A stretch of 64,000 nucleotides of DNA from Charina bottae (Eukaryota; Chordata; Lepidosauria; Squamata; Charinaidae), in the NCBI GenBank assembly GCA_023362775.1, contig JALMGJ010000003.1, positions 182,997,725-183,061,724 on the forward strand, written 5' to 3'. A program made the translations under genes and the position numbers. A model generated the notes under the pieces. It was not told the origin of the DNA, searched no databases, and worked only from the letters and a program-made list of their open reading frames with translations. This document shows, piece after piece, positions 1 through 10,583 of this stretch (position 1 is the stretch's first letter; each line of letters opens with the position of its first letter).

Positions 1-1354
1 GTCAACAGAAATTCAGATGAAAATAGAAGCCTGCCAGAGGCTGAAGAGATTGTTCTGGAAAGTTCTCCACTGAAATTTGAAATCTGGGATATTTTTCACA
101 GGATTGCCTTTCAACAAATTGCATAGGTAACACATTAGGACAAAATGTTTTCATTTGTGTGGGTTCCTGGTAATAGCTCCAAAAGCAGCCTCTGGATGCA
201 GTACGTTTCACTGGATCTGGACCCGACATCGCCATACAAGGCAAATGGATAAAAACTTACGTTAAAAGCAGATTGGTTGAGTTTACAGATAAATGTGCCT
301 CAAAATGTATTCAAATGTATCATGAAGGAGGCCCTGTACATAAAGATCATACAAATAAATGTGTTGTGTGAATAACCAATATATAGATGCACTCCCAATG
401 TGACTTTTATAATCAGAAGGGCTCCACAGAATGTATCCGTGACTATATAGTTTTCCATGTCATATGGTTACTTTACAGAGGCTGCTGACTTTTGGCGCAA
501 GTTACTTCTGTTAAAGCTAAGTGCATCATTTAAGGAGACAAATAGCTTCTCTTAGACTTTCAGCTCAGTTTTCATACTGTATGCACCTTGATTGGGCCTG
601 GAGACAGATACTCCAGATGGGTTGTATACTTGTTATTTGTTCTGATATTGGAAAGTATTGGAGGATGCTGGGGAAATTAGGTGATCTATACTCATGACTT
701 ACAGTACAGACAACAGTAATATTATTGTAATTTTGTTAATATTGAACTATTCAATCCATTGACTCCATTTTTGCTTTCATGTGCATTTAACATAATGCTG
801 TGCAAACAAAGCAAACCAAAATAAAGCTACTGCATCCAGCTATTCCTGAACAAGGCTTGTAATTAATATGCCATTGGTAATTCCCTGCTGCCTCAAGCAC
901 CATGTTTTCTTCCTTATTCAAATATAGAGTGTTAGATGATGAGATTTATTTTGTTTGGAAGTGTGGCTTTGTCAAGACCTCCAAAATGTCACTGTGAGAT
1001 TAATCGCTCTTCCAGCAAAGGTTCACTGGTATTTCTTTTGCAATTGTTGATTTTATGTGGCGTGCTCTTCGGAGCAGAACTGCAGGTTGATAGGCTGATG
1101 CTTAATGGTACTTCATTTCCAAGAGGGGTGCGCTATCACCTAGAGCCACAGCAACTGATATGGCATTGGGAAGAAGGTGATTGAGGAGCAAAGGATCTTA
1201 CACTTTTCTTAATCATTTCTAGCTTTAGCTTCCTTTTTTTTTTTGCATCTCCTGACAGATGTTCCAGTTAATAAATCTGCATCCAGATGTTTGTTTTTAT
1301 TGTTTTAAGTCATCCTAGTGGCATTTCTGTTAGTTGCAAGTATTGATGAAGTAA
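1..1354. other. Unique sequence, no supported gene
   Basis: No repeat family was recognised. The first 129 bases are open in plus frame 1 and end in a TAG just before a GTAACA that could be a splice donor; this is too short to call. An 82-codon ORF at 936-1184 has one hydrophobic stretch (about residues 30-46) but no recognisable domain, no splice context and no family match that I know. I treat it as chance. Confidence 0.4.
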
Positions 1355-2388
1355 GTTTTATTGGGTGAAGTAAGTGATGCAGTGACCGTCCTGTCCAAGT
1401 GCCTGGGGGCTGTAGGGGCCTGGATGGGGAAAAACAGGCTTCAGCTGAACCCTAGTAAGACGGAGTGGCTGTGGATTAATGGCTCCTTGTCTTCTGGGAA
1501 ATTATCATCTTTAATTCTGGATGGGGTTGCACTACCCCAGACAGATCCGGTGCGTAACTTGGGAGTTCTCCTGGATTCACGACTCCTGCTTGAAGAGCAG
1601 GTGGCAGTCGTGGCCATGAGAGCTTTTGCACAACTTCGGGTTGTGCGCCAGTTACGCCCCTTCCTGGAACAAGAGGCCCTTCAAACAGTCACTCATGCCC
1701 TGGTTATCTCTCACATAGACTACTGTAATGCGCTCTACATGGGGCTACCCTTGAAGAATATCCGGAAGCTACAACTGATCCAGAATGCAGCTGCGCGGAC
1801 TGTTTTGGGTGTCCCAAGGAGGACTCATGTAACACCTTTGCTGCGCGAGCTGCACTGGGTTCCAGTTTGCTTCCGGGTACAATTCAAGGTGTTGGTTATC
1901 ACCTTTAAAGCCCTACATGGCATGGGACCAGGATACCTAAGGGATCGTCTCATCCCCATCACTTCATCCCGTCCCACCCGGGCATGCAGAGAGGGCATGC
2001 TACGGACCCCATCGGTTAGGGAGTTCCACCTGGCGGGGTCTCGGAAGCGTGTTTTCTCTGCTGTTGCCCTTGCCCTTTGGAACATTCTGCTCCCGGAGAT
2101 CAGACAGTCCCCCTCACTCCTGGACTTCCGAAAGAGACTCAAAACCTGGTTTTGTCAATATGCTTGGGGTCAGAAGGAGATTGGAGATACCTGGAGATGG
2201 CTAGCACCTTAGATATGCTCTGAGGAGCCATTTTTATAACTTAAGAATACTCTGCCTTTGGATTCCATTTTACTCATTATATTTTAAATTATTGTTTATT
2301 ATGTATGTTCTTTATTATAAATGTGTATTAATGATTTTAATTCTGTTGTAAACCGCCCAGAGTCCCCCTTGGGGGAGTTGGGCGGTGA

Positions 2389-2427
<39 letters not shown>

Positions 2428-2429
2428 AT
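1355..2429 (+). mobile_element. L2-clade LINE, 5'-truncated 3' part
   Basis: This is the 3' end of a non-LTR retrotransposon of the L2/CR1 group. The open frame covers only the region downstream of the reverse transcriptase catalytic core. The 3' end carries a hairpin-like AGTCCCCCTTGGGGGAGT next to a GGCGGTGATAAATAAA tail, which runs into an (AAAT)n array at 2391-2429. This tail form recurs at 13716-14060 and 61150-61250. No target duplication was found, so the left boundary is approximate. Confidence 0.85.
1361..2212 (+). pseudogene. L2 ORF2 C-terminal fragment
   Basis: The 283-codon open frame encodes the post-catalytic part of an L2-type ORF2 protein. Visible motifs are LGVLLDS near residue 66, the ALVISHIDYCNALYMGLP block near residue 125, LQLIQNAAAR, and LHWVPVCFRVQFKVLVITFKALHG near residue 170. 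The C-terminal ALWNILLPEIRQSPSLLDFRKRLKTW block is typical of the end of these proteins. The endonuclease, the catalytic YADD motif and a real start codon are all absent, because the copy is 5'-truncated. The first Met is internal to the original protein. The frame is intact over 850 bases, so this copy is not among the oldest. No function is expected. Confidence 0.85.
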
Positions 2430-2819
2430 TTCCTCTTTGCTATAAGGAAAGTATTCTGATGCAGATATGTAGATTGTCATGTCCTAAAACAGCATTCATC
2501 CATAGAGCCATTCAAAGTGGAAATTGCTTTTAATGCCTGTTCATAACTTCTAGTAAATAAACTAATATTTTTGAATAGATATTATGAATGTGTGGAGCTT
2601 CAAAGGGTTGCTTCACTTTGAAAAATGTTTGAACAAGACACTTCCTTGGATTTGCTTCCCAAACAAAATGGTCCCCTCCTAAGAGTGAAGCAAAGCAGCT
2701 ATGTTGCTTTGCCTCAATTTACTCTGGAGTTTGCACTATGGGAGAAGTGTTTCCAGTTGGGCATCTTTGGCAAATGCTGCATGATTGCCCTCAATCTACA
2801 TTTGTAGGGCTCTAAACTG
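2430..2819. other. Unique AT-rich sequence
   Basis: Nothing recognisable between the L2 tail and the old RTE fragment. A 60-codon ORF at 2625-2807 has no features. Confidence 0.4.
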
Positions 2820-4075
2820 TGTTGGATGATCCTAAGCATTAATTTACTAGCATGTGAAATTAAGGACATTGTATGATAGTTTGCACACTCTGTTATGTCT
2901 CCTTTCTTTGGTATCGGTATGTAGACTGATCTCTATCAATCAGTTGGCCACTGTGTCGCTCTCCATATTTGCTGGCATAGTTTGGTTAGAAGATAGCTTT
3001 CCAAACTGTGTGTCGCGACACAATACTGTGTTGCCTGCAGGGCCCAGGTGTGTCGCGTCAAAACCTGGAAGTGCTGATGGCGCACCGCCGCTGCTGCCGC
3101 TGCGCACAGCCACACGCACGGCGGCGGGCCATCAGCGCTTCCAGGTTTTCGCACGGCACACCAGGACACCACTGCTGCCACTGCTGCGGCATGCGAAAAT
3201 CTGAAAGCGCTGCGGCGGCGTGTGAAAACCCGGAAGCATCGCCGCCACTGCGGCGTGTGAAAACCTGAAAGCGCCACAGCGGCGGCGCTTCCGGGTTTTT
3301 GTGCACCACCACCACTGCGGCGCTTCCGGGCTTTTGCGCACAGGAAAAGTTTTTCCAAACAGGAAAAGTTTGGAAAGCCCTGAGTTAGAACCTTTACAGA
3401 TTTTTCTTTTATTGCTTGCCGTATTTCTGTAGATATTCTATTAATTCCTGTAGTCTTCCAACTTGGTAACATCCAGAGTGTTGATCTGACTTCATCTTCT
3501 AGTACTAGAGGGTCTTGTAAATAGGAAATACGTTTTAAGGTATCTTAGATATTGCCAACTCTACTGTTCAGAATCTCAGTATACTCCTTCCATCTTTGTA
3601 TGATCTTCTTTGAATCAGTTACTGTCTGTCCATTAGCATCCTTTAGCATACCAATTCAAAATTGGAACTTCCTTCTGAGTTCAGAAATCTTTGGAAGATT
3701 TTCCTTGTTTTTCTGTGTCTATTTCCATTTTGATGTCTGTACAGATGTTGTTGTATATTGTTTCTTGTCTCTTTTAACAGCTGTCTGAAATGCTTTGTTA
3801 AATTCCTTCCTGAGATCTTTGTCTTTCTTGGCTTTAGTTTCTCTTCTCTTCTTGGCAATTTTCACTGTCTGTACTGACATTCAGTTTAGTTTCTTCTGTT
3901 TCTTGGTCTTTGGCAGTCTCTTTTCACAGTCATCCTTAACAATTTCTTTGATTTCATTCCACAGTTCCTCTGGTTCCCTATCATGAGTCTCAGAACTTCA
4001 AAGCAATTTTTGATATTCTCCTTGAAAATGGTGTGTATATGCTCAAAATCACATCAAGAAACCAGTTGGCTTTGG
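2820..4075 (-). mobile_element. Diverged RTE-clade LINE fragment, split by a hAT element
   Basis: Read on the minus strand, the piece left of the hAT insertion encodes a CQQIWRATQWPTD segment followed by a VYIPIPKKG-like segment. These align with the reverse transcriptase entry region of the BovB copies elsewhere in this window (CQQIWKTQGWPSDWKK, YIPIPKKG). The piece right of the insertion encodes a MLPSWKTTGINRISTEI stretch matching the BovB SIANNKAAGDDGIPAEL region, then lysine-rich linker sequence upstream of it. Several stops and frameshifts are present. Divergence is much higher than among the young BovB copies, so this is an older or different RTE family. Both outer boundaries are approximate. 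Confidence 0.65.
2992..3382 (+). mobile_element. Non-autonomous hAT element (family 1, copy 1)
   Basis: Terminal inverted repeats are of the form CAGAGCTTTCCAAAC, slightly degraded at the left end. The 391-bp element is flanked by GGTTAGAA (2984-2991) and AGTTAGAA (3383-3390), an 8-bp target duplication with one mismatch. The interior is GC-rich and made of repeated CGGAAGCGC / GCGCTTCCGGG modules in both orientations. No transposase is encoded. It interrupts the minus-strand RTE fragment and is therefore younger. ORFs over it are artefacts of the CpG-rich modules. Confidence 0.85.
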
Positions 4076-4334
4076 AAAGGAAAGATTGCCTACAGAAATT
4101 GCTTGCTTTTTTTTCCTCTACCCCCCCTCGCAGTGTGGAGAGATTGGAGAGGAAGGGATTTCAAGGGAGTAAGCTGTTTGCGTAGGAAGCCCGCAGCTCC
4201 CAGCCCCGCATTGCTTTCAATGTATACAAGACAGTAAGCAGGCACTTGAGCATTCCAAAGGGTGGGAGAGTGGTTGGTAGGCAAACAAAACCAAAGGTGT
4301 GAAACTGAGTACTCTTGTCTCTTTTCAGCGAGAA

Positions 4335-4433
4335 AGCACAGTCGCGGTTATATGATTTCCCACTTAGTGGCAGCTTTGCTTAGTGGCAGAGTTGCTGGTC
4401 CCAATTAGGGTAATTAAGCAAGGACTACCTGAA
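4335..4433 (+). mobile_element. Palindromic MITE (CAGGTAGTCC family), right-end fragment
   Basis: The segment matches the right half of the elements at 8213-8445 and 43780-44149: a CACTTAGTG-like block, a GGTCCCAATT block, and the GGACTACCTG terminus. The left half is missing or not recognisable. Confidence 0.6.
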
Positions 4434-4975
4434 CACCTGACAACAAGGGGCATACCTTGGTGCAAAGGGGCACAAAGGGCCGCGAAGCCAGCAAAAGCAC
4501 GCCCCTTCACACAAAGGTGCCCCTTTGTGCCAAGGCACTCCCCTTCATGTCCCTTCACACAAATTGCAAGTAGCTTCTCCAGAAACTGACTTTGCGCAAA
4601 GGGGCAATAACAACAACAGCAACAATAATTAATCCCCTTGTGCAAGACTGGTTGCAGGAACCGGCTTCGTGCAAGAGGGAGCAAGAAGATGGCAAGATTT
4701 GCTGGGGTGGTGGAGGGCAGGGTAGCAGGGGGCTTGGAGGTGGCGATTGCGATTGCGATTGCGACTGCTGCTGGGCTGGGCTGGGCTGGGCTGGGCTAGG
4801 CTTCCCGGGGCATGGCAAGCAACCCCAGAGCCGCGTGGTTCTGGGGCTGCTTGCCGCCCTGCAAGGCAGGATGCAGGGCAGCCAAAAGGGCAGAGATGGG
4901 GGGGAGATAGGTGGGGGGGGGAGTTGCAGTGCCTTTTGTTTGTTCAGTTTCTTTGGTAACTCAAACCGCAGCACA
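4434..4975. repeat. GC-rich block with inverted repeat and two minisatellites
   Basis: 4451-4545 holds an imperfect inverted repeat built on TTGGTGCAAAGGGGC and its complement. 4741-4768 is a short GCGATT array, and 4771-4800 is a CTGGG array of about five to six units. G-runs follow at 4900-4922. The long ORFs over this block are low-complexity products. It may be the interior of the hAT-like element whose end lies at 5122. Confidence 0.55.
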
Positions 4976-5039
4976 CATGATTGGATTGTATTTTTTTAAA
5001 ATAAATGAATATGTAAAGAATTGTTTCTCTTTTGTTTGG

Positions 5040-5122
5040 AGCGGGGGTGACACACCAGGAGAGTCAAGTTAGGCATTTTCCGAATTTTTGACACATCAAG
5101 TCCAAAAGGTTCACCATCACTG
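5040..5122 (-). mobile_element. hAT-like terminal region
   Basis: Read on the minus strand, the segment begins CAGTGATGGTGAACCTTTTGG, the form of a Charlie-type hAT terminus, followed by a TGTGTCAAAAATT stretch. The opposite terminus and a clear target duplication were not found. Confidence 0.5.
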
Positions 5123-5242
5123 CCCTCGTGTATGATCATCCTTTCTGCCTCTGCATTTATTGTGATTTTAGTGATAATTTGGTACCATTTTTTTAAACTA
5201 AACAATCTCTAGATAATTTATAAATGGATAAAATAAAGCATC

Positions 5243-5284
5243 TCTCTCTCTGTGTGTGTGTGTATGTGTGTGTGTGTGTGTGTA
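5243..5284 (+). repeat. (TC)n(TG)n microsatellite
   Basis: A short TC run is followed by an interrupted TG dinucleotide array. Confidence 0.9.
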
Positions 5285-7769
5285 CGTTGTTTAACAGTGA
5301 TCTGATTATGGAATTGTGATTTGGTAAGAAATATTCACGAATATCTGGCAGAACTCGAGTTCCCTTCTACTTTAAGGTCGCTTCAACATTCAAAACCTCT
5401 TTTAGTCTGGAGCATTCTTTCTCTAGATATATGCTAATGCACTGTGAAAGTGCTCATCATGCCTGGATGGACCCTGCTGATAAACTACTGCCTGGAGATC
5501 TTTCCAAGTGCTAATGTGTCAAAGTGCCTCCAAGCACAGAATGAACATTATTAGTGCTTTCTAAAGGTCGTGTCTGCTGAAGTTAGCTTGAACAGTCTGA
5601 GGGGGAGAATGATATTCTTTTTAAAAGAGATTTGGAGAGGATTTTTAGAACCAGGCATTAAAGAAAGAAAATCTATATTGTTAGGGGTTTTTTTTGTAAA
5701 AGTTGCCCAATCAGTAATATGTTTTTGAAGAGGTAGTACTATTACTTATTTCACAAGTTTGATGTTCTTGGACCCTTTGAAATTTTGCAAACCTAATTAT
5801 TCTTAAAGCTGTTTATATCCTGGGTGGTAGTGACATAAACATATAACAGGTGAGATCCAAGGTCTAGTATCAACAATGTAATAATGATATAATTGGCAAA
5901 ACCAAATGTGTTTAATAAAAAACATGTTATTTTTAAAGAAGATAGTGGAATAGAATGTGTTATTGCTGAAAGAAGGAAGACTTAAACTTTACTTTGATCA
6001 GAGAAGCAACTTCTTCAGTGTTAGCTTGTTGGATGAGGAAGAAGACACCAATATTAAATAAAATGGAAAAGTGATCTGATAGCAACATGATCAGTAAAAT
6101 CAATGAATAATAATTAATGCACTGAGATGAAAATTAGCTAAAATAACCAAACATATAACAAACACAGCCATCTTAGCAAATGAATCCATGGCTTCATTCT
6201 GGAAATACAAATTAAAATATTATGCGACAATTTTGAATCTAGGAATGAATATAGCCTTTATAAAATAAATTTCATTTTTGTATTAAAAAACTTCTTTAAT
6301 GTTTTCCTATTCATTGATAAATATGCAATCAAGTTTTTTAACAATATTGTAACTCCTTATAATTTTGAAGTGCAGGATTCCTACAGTAGTGACTAATCCG
6401 TTAACTGAGTGTTACCCATATATTTTAATAAAAGTGATGAATTTCTTATAATAATATTACTTCTTTTTGTATCCTTTTGTATGTTTAATGTTCTTTTCCA
6501 TTTAGCCAGCATACCTAGTCTTCTTACATTAAGAGTATTTTTAATCATCCTACAATTTTACTTTAATTTTGTTCTAATGTTTTATTTCCTAGTCTACTAA
6601 AAATGAAATGTATATGTTTAGTCCTCAGAAAAAGTGAACAGTTGCTCAATTCCTGAAGCATGTTTGTTGTTCCTTTTTTCAGACAGTAGTAATATACCTA
6701 CTGCTATTATGCTTTAATGATTTCATGTGCCAGATATTGTAACAGTAATATATAATTTTGAATAAATGTTGTATCTTCTACTATTAAGAAATATTAAGAA
6801 ATCTATGTATATTGATTTTGCTTTCTGTAGTAAAATGATTTTATCTGTATCCTATTGTTCTACTAAGCATTTTGTTCTTTCTTTTTTTACATATAATTCA
6901 TTTTAAATCTTCAGCTGAAATCAACTTTTCATTTTTAAAATTAATTTAATTTGTAAAAGTTTGTTTCAACTGTAGTTATTGTTTTGGAATATATAAAATC
7001 AATTCCAAAGCTAATTCTTGTTAATTTATTAATTTAAGAAGTTTTTTATACAGTTCCAATTACACTACTTTGGATGGTTCACGAGACTCTGAAAATGTAA
7101 TATTAATAAATAATACAATATAATAAAAGCAATCTAAAATAAACAGATGTCTGGTAATAACTCATAGGTCTTCCTGTAATTTCTTTGATTCCCTCCATTT
7201 ACCTTATACGTTGTATTCTTCCTACTTCTCTCAGCCTTGTCAGGCATAATTAATTTTTGAAAATACCCAATTTATTTTTAAAAGACTTGTTTCTTAAATT
7301 ATTGTAACTTATAAATAGGAAGAAATAAATTAAGGTAGATATTCAGAGAATCCCTGAGCCATATCACCTGTCTCGTCCAACCTTAGGCACTGAGCTCTGC
7401 AGAGGGCTGAGCAGAAAACATCTTTTAGAGATAGTCAATCAAGCAAACTAATTCAAGAACCAATTCAAAAGGTACAAGAAAAGACAGAGATAAATGGTTA
7501 GAGCCCTAGAAATCAATCCATGGGCCCAGGCCAGAGTTCAAAATAGGTGGTCACAGGACCATACAAGATATATATAGGCATTGTTTCTAGCACAGGGTTA
7601 CTTCCAAATAGAGAATTTCTTACATGAAGTTTCAAGTTTCTGTTCCACATCAAAACTAGTACAGTATGTGTATAATTCAGACTATTGGAGTACATGGGAA
7701 CAATAGTGGTTCCAAAACAGAATTTTAGTCCCAGGAAGAGTGAGCACAACATAGGGGTTTTCCATAAAG
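5285..7769. other. AT-rich unique sequence
   Basis: About 2.5 kb with no recognised repeat and no convincing exon. It is rich in A and T runs. The 63-codon ORF at 6409-6600 is hydrophobic and AT-driven, and I do not regard it as a gene. Confidence 0.45.
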
Positions 7770-7781
7770 TAATTAACTTGA

Positions 7782-8077
7782 TGGCTGTTGTGGGTCTTCC
7801 GGGCTGTGTGGCCGTGTTCTGGAAGTTGTGGTTCCTAACGTTTCGCCAGCATCTGTGGCCAGCATCTTCAGAGGGCAGGAGCACAGATAGAAGCAAAATC
7901 ACAGAGATTTTGCTTCTATCTGTGCTCCTGCTTCTATCTGTGCTCCTGCCCTCTGAAGATGCTGGCCACAGATGCTGGCGAAACGTTAGGAACCACAACT
8001 TCCAGAACACGGCCACACAGCCCGGAAGACCCACAACAGCCATTGAACTCCGGCCGTGAAAGCCTTCGACAATACAT
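7782..8077 (+). mobile_element. Penelope-like terminal unit in inverted-repeat form
   Basis: A 296-bp insertion is flanked by a 12-bp target duplication TAATTAACTTGA (7770-7781 and 8078-8089). Most of it is one long inverted repeat: left arm 7782-7903, right arm 7914-8043, near-perfect apart from an 18-base tandem duplication of CTTCTATCTGTGCTCCTG in the right arm. A unique tail at 8044-8077 carries GAAAGCCTTCGACAATAC. Each arm contains CTGAAGA and, 20 bases on, GAAACGTT, resembling the hammerhead ribozyme cores known from Penelope-like elements. No protein is encoded. The two ORFs read through it, one per strand, mirror each other because of the palindrome. Confidence 0.65.
7953..7983 (+). 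ncRNA. Hammerhead-like core in Penelope-like arm
   Basis: CTGAAGA at 7953-7959 fits the CUGANGA box and GAAA at 7980-7983 fits the second box. The 20 bases between them form only a weak stem (about three pairs, one a wobble), with one unpaired base next to the first box. A mirrored copy lies in the left arm on the minus strand. Catalysis is uncertain. Confidence 0.35.
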
Positions 8078-8212
8078 TAATTAACTTGAGTTATCAGTGT
8101 TACTAAATTGATTTTTAAAAAAATCTATGAACTGACATCCTCAATATGCAGCAACAAATTTGCAGCCTTATGGATCCTTCTTCAAATCCATTCCAGCTAG
8201 TATTCATGTATG

Positions 8213-8445
8213 TATAGGTAGTCCTTGTTTAGCAACTGCCTTGTTTAGTGACCATTCACAGTTACGACTGTGATGAAAACATAACTTTGTGACCAATCCT
8301 CACATTTACAACCTTCACAGGTCTGTAAAGCAAAGGGAAGCTGAAGTAAGATCATAAGCACAGTTGTGGTTTCACTTAGTGACTACTTTGCTTAATGACT
8401 GAGTTGCCGGTTCCAATTGTGGTTGCTAAATGAGGATTACCTGTA
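8213..8445 (+). mobile_element. Palindromic MITE (CAGGTAGTCC family)
   Basis: The termini are TATAGGTAGTCC and GGATTACCTGTA, inverted copies of each other with TA at both edges. The interior carries the family blocks TTAGTGACC and GTTGCCGGTTCCAATTG. A 233-bp non-autonomous DNA element. TA edges fit Tc1/mariner-like insertion, but the superfamily is not proven. Confidence 0.75.
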
Positions 8446-8615
8446 TGTTTACAAAACAGTAAAATGTCTTAATTAGTATACTTCATTCTATGGAGTAACG
8501 TATTGTTCTAACAAGTCTAATAGGTCATCTGGCTAAAGATAGAGATTCTGGAAATTAGCGTTGGTTGAATGAGAAGGAAAGGGTGATTTATTCTATAACA
8601 CAAAAAAGAAAAAGG

Positions 8616-8663
8616 AAGGAAGGAAGGAAGGAAGGAAGGAAGGAAGGAAGGAAGGAAGGAAAG

Positions 8664-8702
<39 letters not shown>
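8616..8702 (+). repeat. (GGAA)n(GAAA)n microsatellite
   Basis: About ten GGAA units pass directly into about ten GAAA units. Confidence 0.95.
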
Positions 8703-9390
8703 ACTTCTGAGCTCTAATATTGATTGATTGATTAATTGCAATTTATATGCTGCTCTAATTCAAACTGGATTTGGTTTGATTTCAATTTTTTAAAAAGAAA
8801 CTTGGGGCAGTTTATAACTTCACAAAGCCATACAATGTGAGGTACGACAGGCAACAGTACGCATAACAAATGGGACTTCTGGTGAGAAAGTGGCTGATTG
8901 AACAGCCTGCCCGCAAGCTCGGCGGGCAGATCTGGCAGCATGGATTCTTTTGGGGACACAGGCAGGCTTTTCCTGTTGCCCTAGAGCGTTTTCATGGACA
9001 GAAAACATTCGGAATTATCCCATTTGTACTTCGGAACGTCCCCTTGTAGTCTGAGGATCGTCAACAGCATTGGCTCTAATCCAGTAAGAGAAGATGGGAG
9101 TCGGGTTTACCACCATTTTCCAGACCATGCTGTAGCCCTATTGGGACATTAGGTTGAGCCTTTCTCATTTCTAAATCACCCAATTTTGTATATTTTAAAG
9201 TTTTTGTACCCTAAGAGAGGCTTTCCACAGCAAAAATAAATAAATCTCTTGGTAATCATCGTTGTTTCTGGAATAGTTTTAAAACTTTCTCTTAACTGCT
9301 GGCTTCCCATTTAAAATTTAAGGAGGACTGAGAATAAACAATCATCTCTATGTTATTATTTTTGTATCTAATTTGAAGGATTTAACATCT
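8703..9390. other. Mostly unique sequence
   Basis: A short GATT array at 8723-8736 leads into a segment (8737-8820) that may be a decayed LINE or SINE 3' tail. The remainder is not recognised. The two overlapping minus-strand ORFs at 8732-9008 have no features. Confidence 0.35.
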
Positions 9391-9398
9391 TCCTACAT

Positions 9399-9688
9399 CA
9401 GAGCTTTCCAAACTGTGTGTTGGGACACATTAGTGTGTCGGCTGCAGTGTCTGGGTGTGTCGCAGCTGCTGCTGCCTCCGAGCCCTGCCAGGATTCCACG
9501 CAGGTCCTAGTGCCTGCCTTGTGCCTTGCTGCCTCCAAACCTGCTGTGATTCTGCGCAGGTCCTAGTGCCTGCCTTGTGCCCTGCTGTAAGAGTGTGTTG
9601 CGAAATGATGCCCTGCTGTAAGAGTGTGTCGTGAAGTGATGCATGTCTAAAAAGTGTGTCACCAACATGAAAAGTTTGGAAAGCTCTG
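9399..9688 (+). mobile_element. Non-autonomous hAT element (family 1, copy 2)
   Basis: Terminal inverted repeats CAGAGCTTTCC and GGAAAGCTCTG. The flanking 8-mers are TCCTACAT (9391-9398) and TCTTACAT (9689-9696), a target duplication with one mismatch. The 290-bp interior holds an internal direct repeat containing CAGGTCCTAGTGCCTGCCTT, a sub-type shared with the left half of the element at 61905. No coding capacity. Confidence 0.85.
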
Positions 9689-9875
9689 TCTTACATGTTC
9701 AATTTGATGTTTTGAGTTTTGAGTTTTCTGTTCACTTTCCCTGGACGCTGTATTTGCTGGTTTGCATACTTCTGTTTTGTCAATATCATAGCTTCTGGAA
9801 GCCTTTCATTAACCCATTAACTTTTATCTGTATTAGCTAAGTACCTAGAGGGCGCTAGACTTTACTGCCTGAATT

Positions 9876-10277
9876 ATGGACGATCTTAAGGAGCTGGTTT
9901 CAGAGTTTCATGCTGAGCTTCGTGCTGATTTCAAACAAATTTTCCATGAAATTACTCAAGCTATTTTGCAAGATTTTCGGGATAGTTTCTTTAAAATGTA
10001 TCAATTGGCTGAGGACTTTCCGAAAGGAGAAGAGATTTATCAAGAAGGAGGCATTTTTCCTGATCGTGAGAATCCAGATTGTGAAGAAATGCCTGCTGGC
10101 GAACATGTGCTGGTCATGAAGGAGTTACAATTTGACTTGCAAGATAATGACTGGTCTGTTTGTCTTAGGGTTTGTTTTGAGAACGAGATGGCTCTGTTAT
10201 GTGGGAATTTTTTTGCTGACTTTTTAAGGGGGGTAGATGGGTTTTTTGATTTTTCTATAAAAATGCCCTGTGTATAA
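9876..10277 (+). CDS. Unrecognised 133-codon ORF, possibly retroelement-derived
   Basis: The reading frame runs from an ATG without interruption for 133 codons to a TAA. The N-terminal 40 residues are a charged, probably helical stretch (LKELVSEFHAELRADFKQIF). An acidic middle segment follows (residues 48-72) and the C-terminus is phenylalanine-rich. I do not recognise a domain. The protein could be an ORF1-like remnant of a LINE: a helical N-terminus suits that, and L1 sequence lies just downstream on the other strand. An AATAAA sits about 10 bases after the stop codon. No splice sites or regulatory signals support a host gene. A chance ORF of this length in AT-rich DNA is unlikely but possible. 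Confidence 0.3.
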   Translation: MDDLKELVSEFHAELRADFKQIFHEITQAILQDFRDSFFKMYQLAEDFPKGEEIYQEGGIFPDRENPDCEEMPAGEHVLVMKELQFDLQDNDWSVCLRVCFENEMALLCGNFFADFLRGVDGFFDFSIKMPCV

Positions 10278-10487
10278 TATGGAGACAAATAAATGTTCTG
10301 GTTTATTTTGAGGTGGGATAAGAAATCAACAATAAGTATGTGGATTGATTTCAAGGCTGTATGATTCTATTTTTTTGTAATGATTTAAACTTTGTTTGAT
10401 TTTTTAAGGTTTAATAGGGGTAAGATTGTTATAGTAGTACCAAGCATAAAAGTAGATAATTTAAATGTTTTTTAAAATGTTTTTATA

Positions 10488-10583
10488 CAGTCAGGACCAG
10501 AAATATTGGAACAAGGATAACTGTTTTGGCAGTTGGCCTCTGTACACCACCACATTGGAGTTGAAAGGAAACACACCCAGATG
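10488..10583 (+). mobile_element. Tc1/mariner-like terminal fragment
   Basis: Directly after a TA dinucleotide the sequence begins CAGTCAGGACCAGAAATATT and continues with a GCCTCTGTACACCACCAC block, the layout of a Tc1-like inverted terminus. The element stops near 10583, where minus-strand L1 sequence begins. The other terminus is not present nearby. Confidence 0.6.

Noticed and set aside
936..1184. 82-codon ORF with a hydrophobic segment resembling a signal peptide
   Set aside because: No upstream promoter or splice signal, no downstream continuation, and no recognised domain.
1361..2212. Possible domesticated reverse transcriptase gene (long intact frame)
   Set aside because: It keeps only the post-catalytic L2 region and the usual L2 3' tail, and other L2 copies nearby show the same layout. 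Nothing points to host use.
2936..3472. 178-codon minus-strand ORF
   Set aside because: It reads from RTE sequence through the hAT insertion and owes its length to the hAT's repeated CpG-rich modules.
4555..4999. Long ORFs on both strands
   Set aside because: Low-complexity translation (proline/serine/glutamine and glycine/cysteine runs) of the GC-rich minisatellite block.
7513..8059. ORFs of 176 and 124 codons on opposite strands
   Set aside because: They share a mirrored segment because both read through the palindrome at 7782-8077.
8616..8702. Regularly spaced tandem repeat, considered as an array
   Set aside because: Plain tetranucleotide microsatellite without spacers; CRISPR is not expected in a vertebrate.
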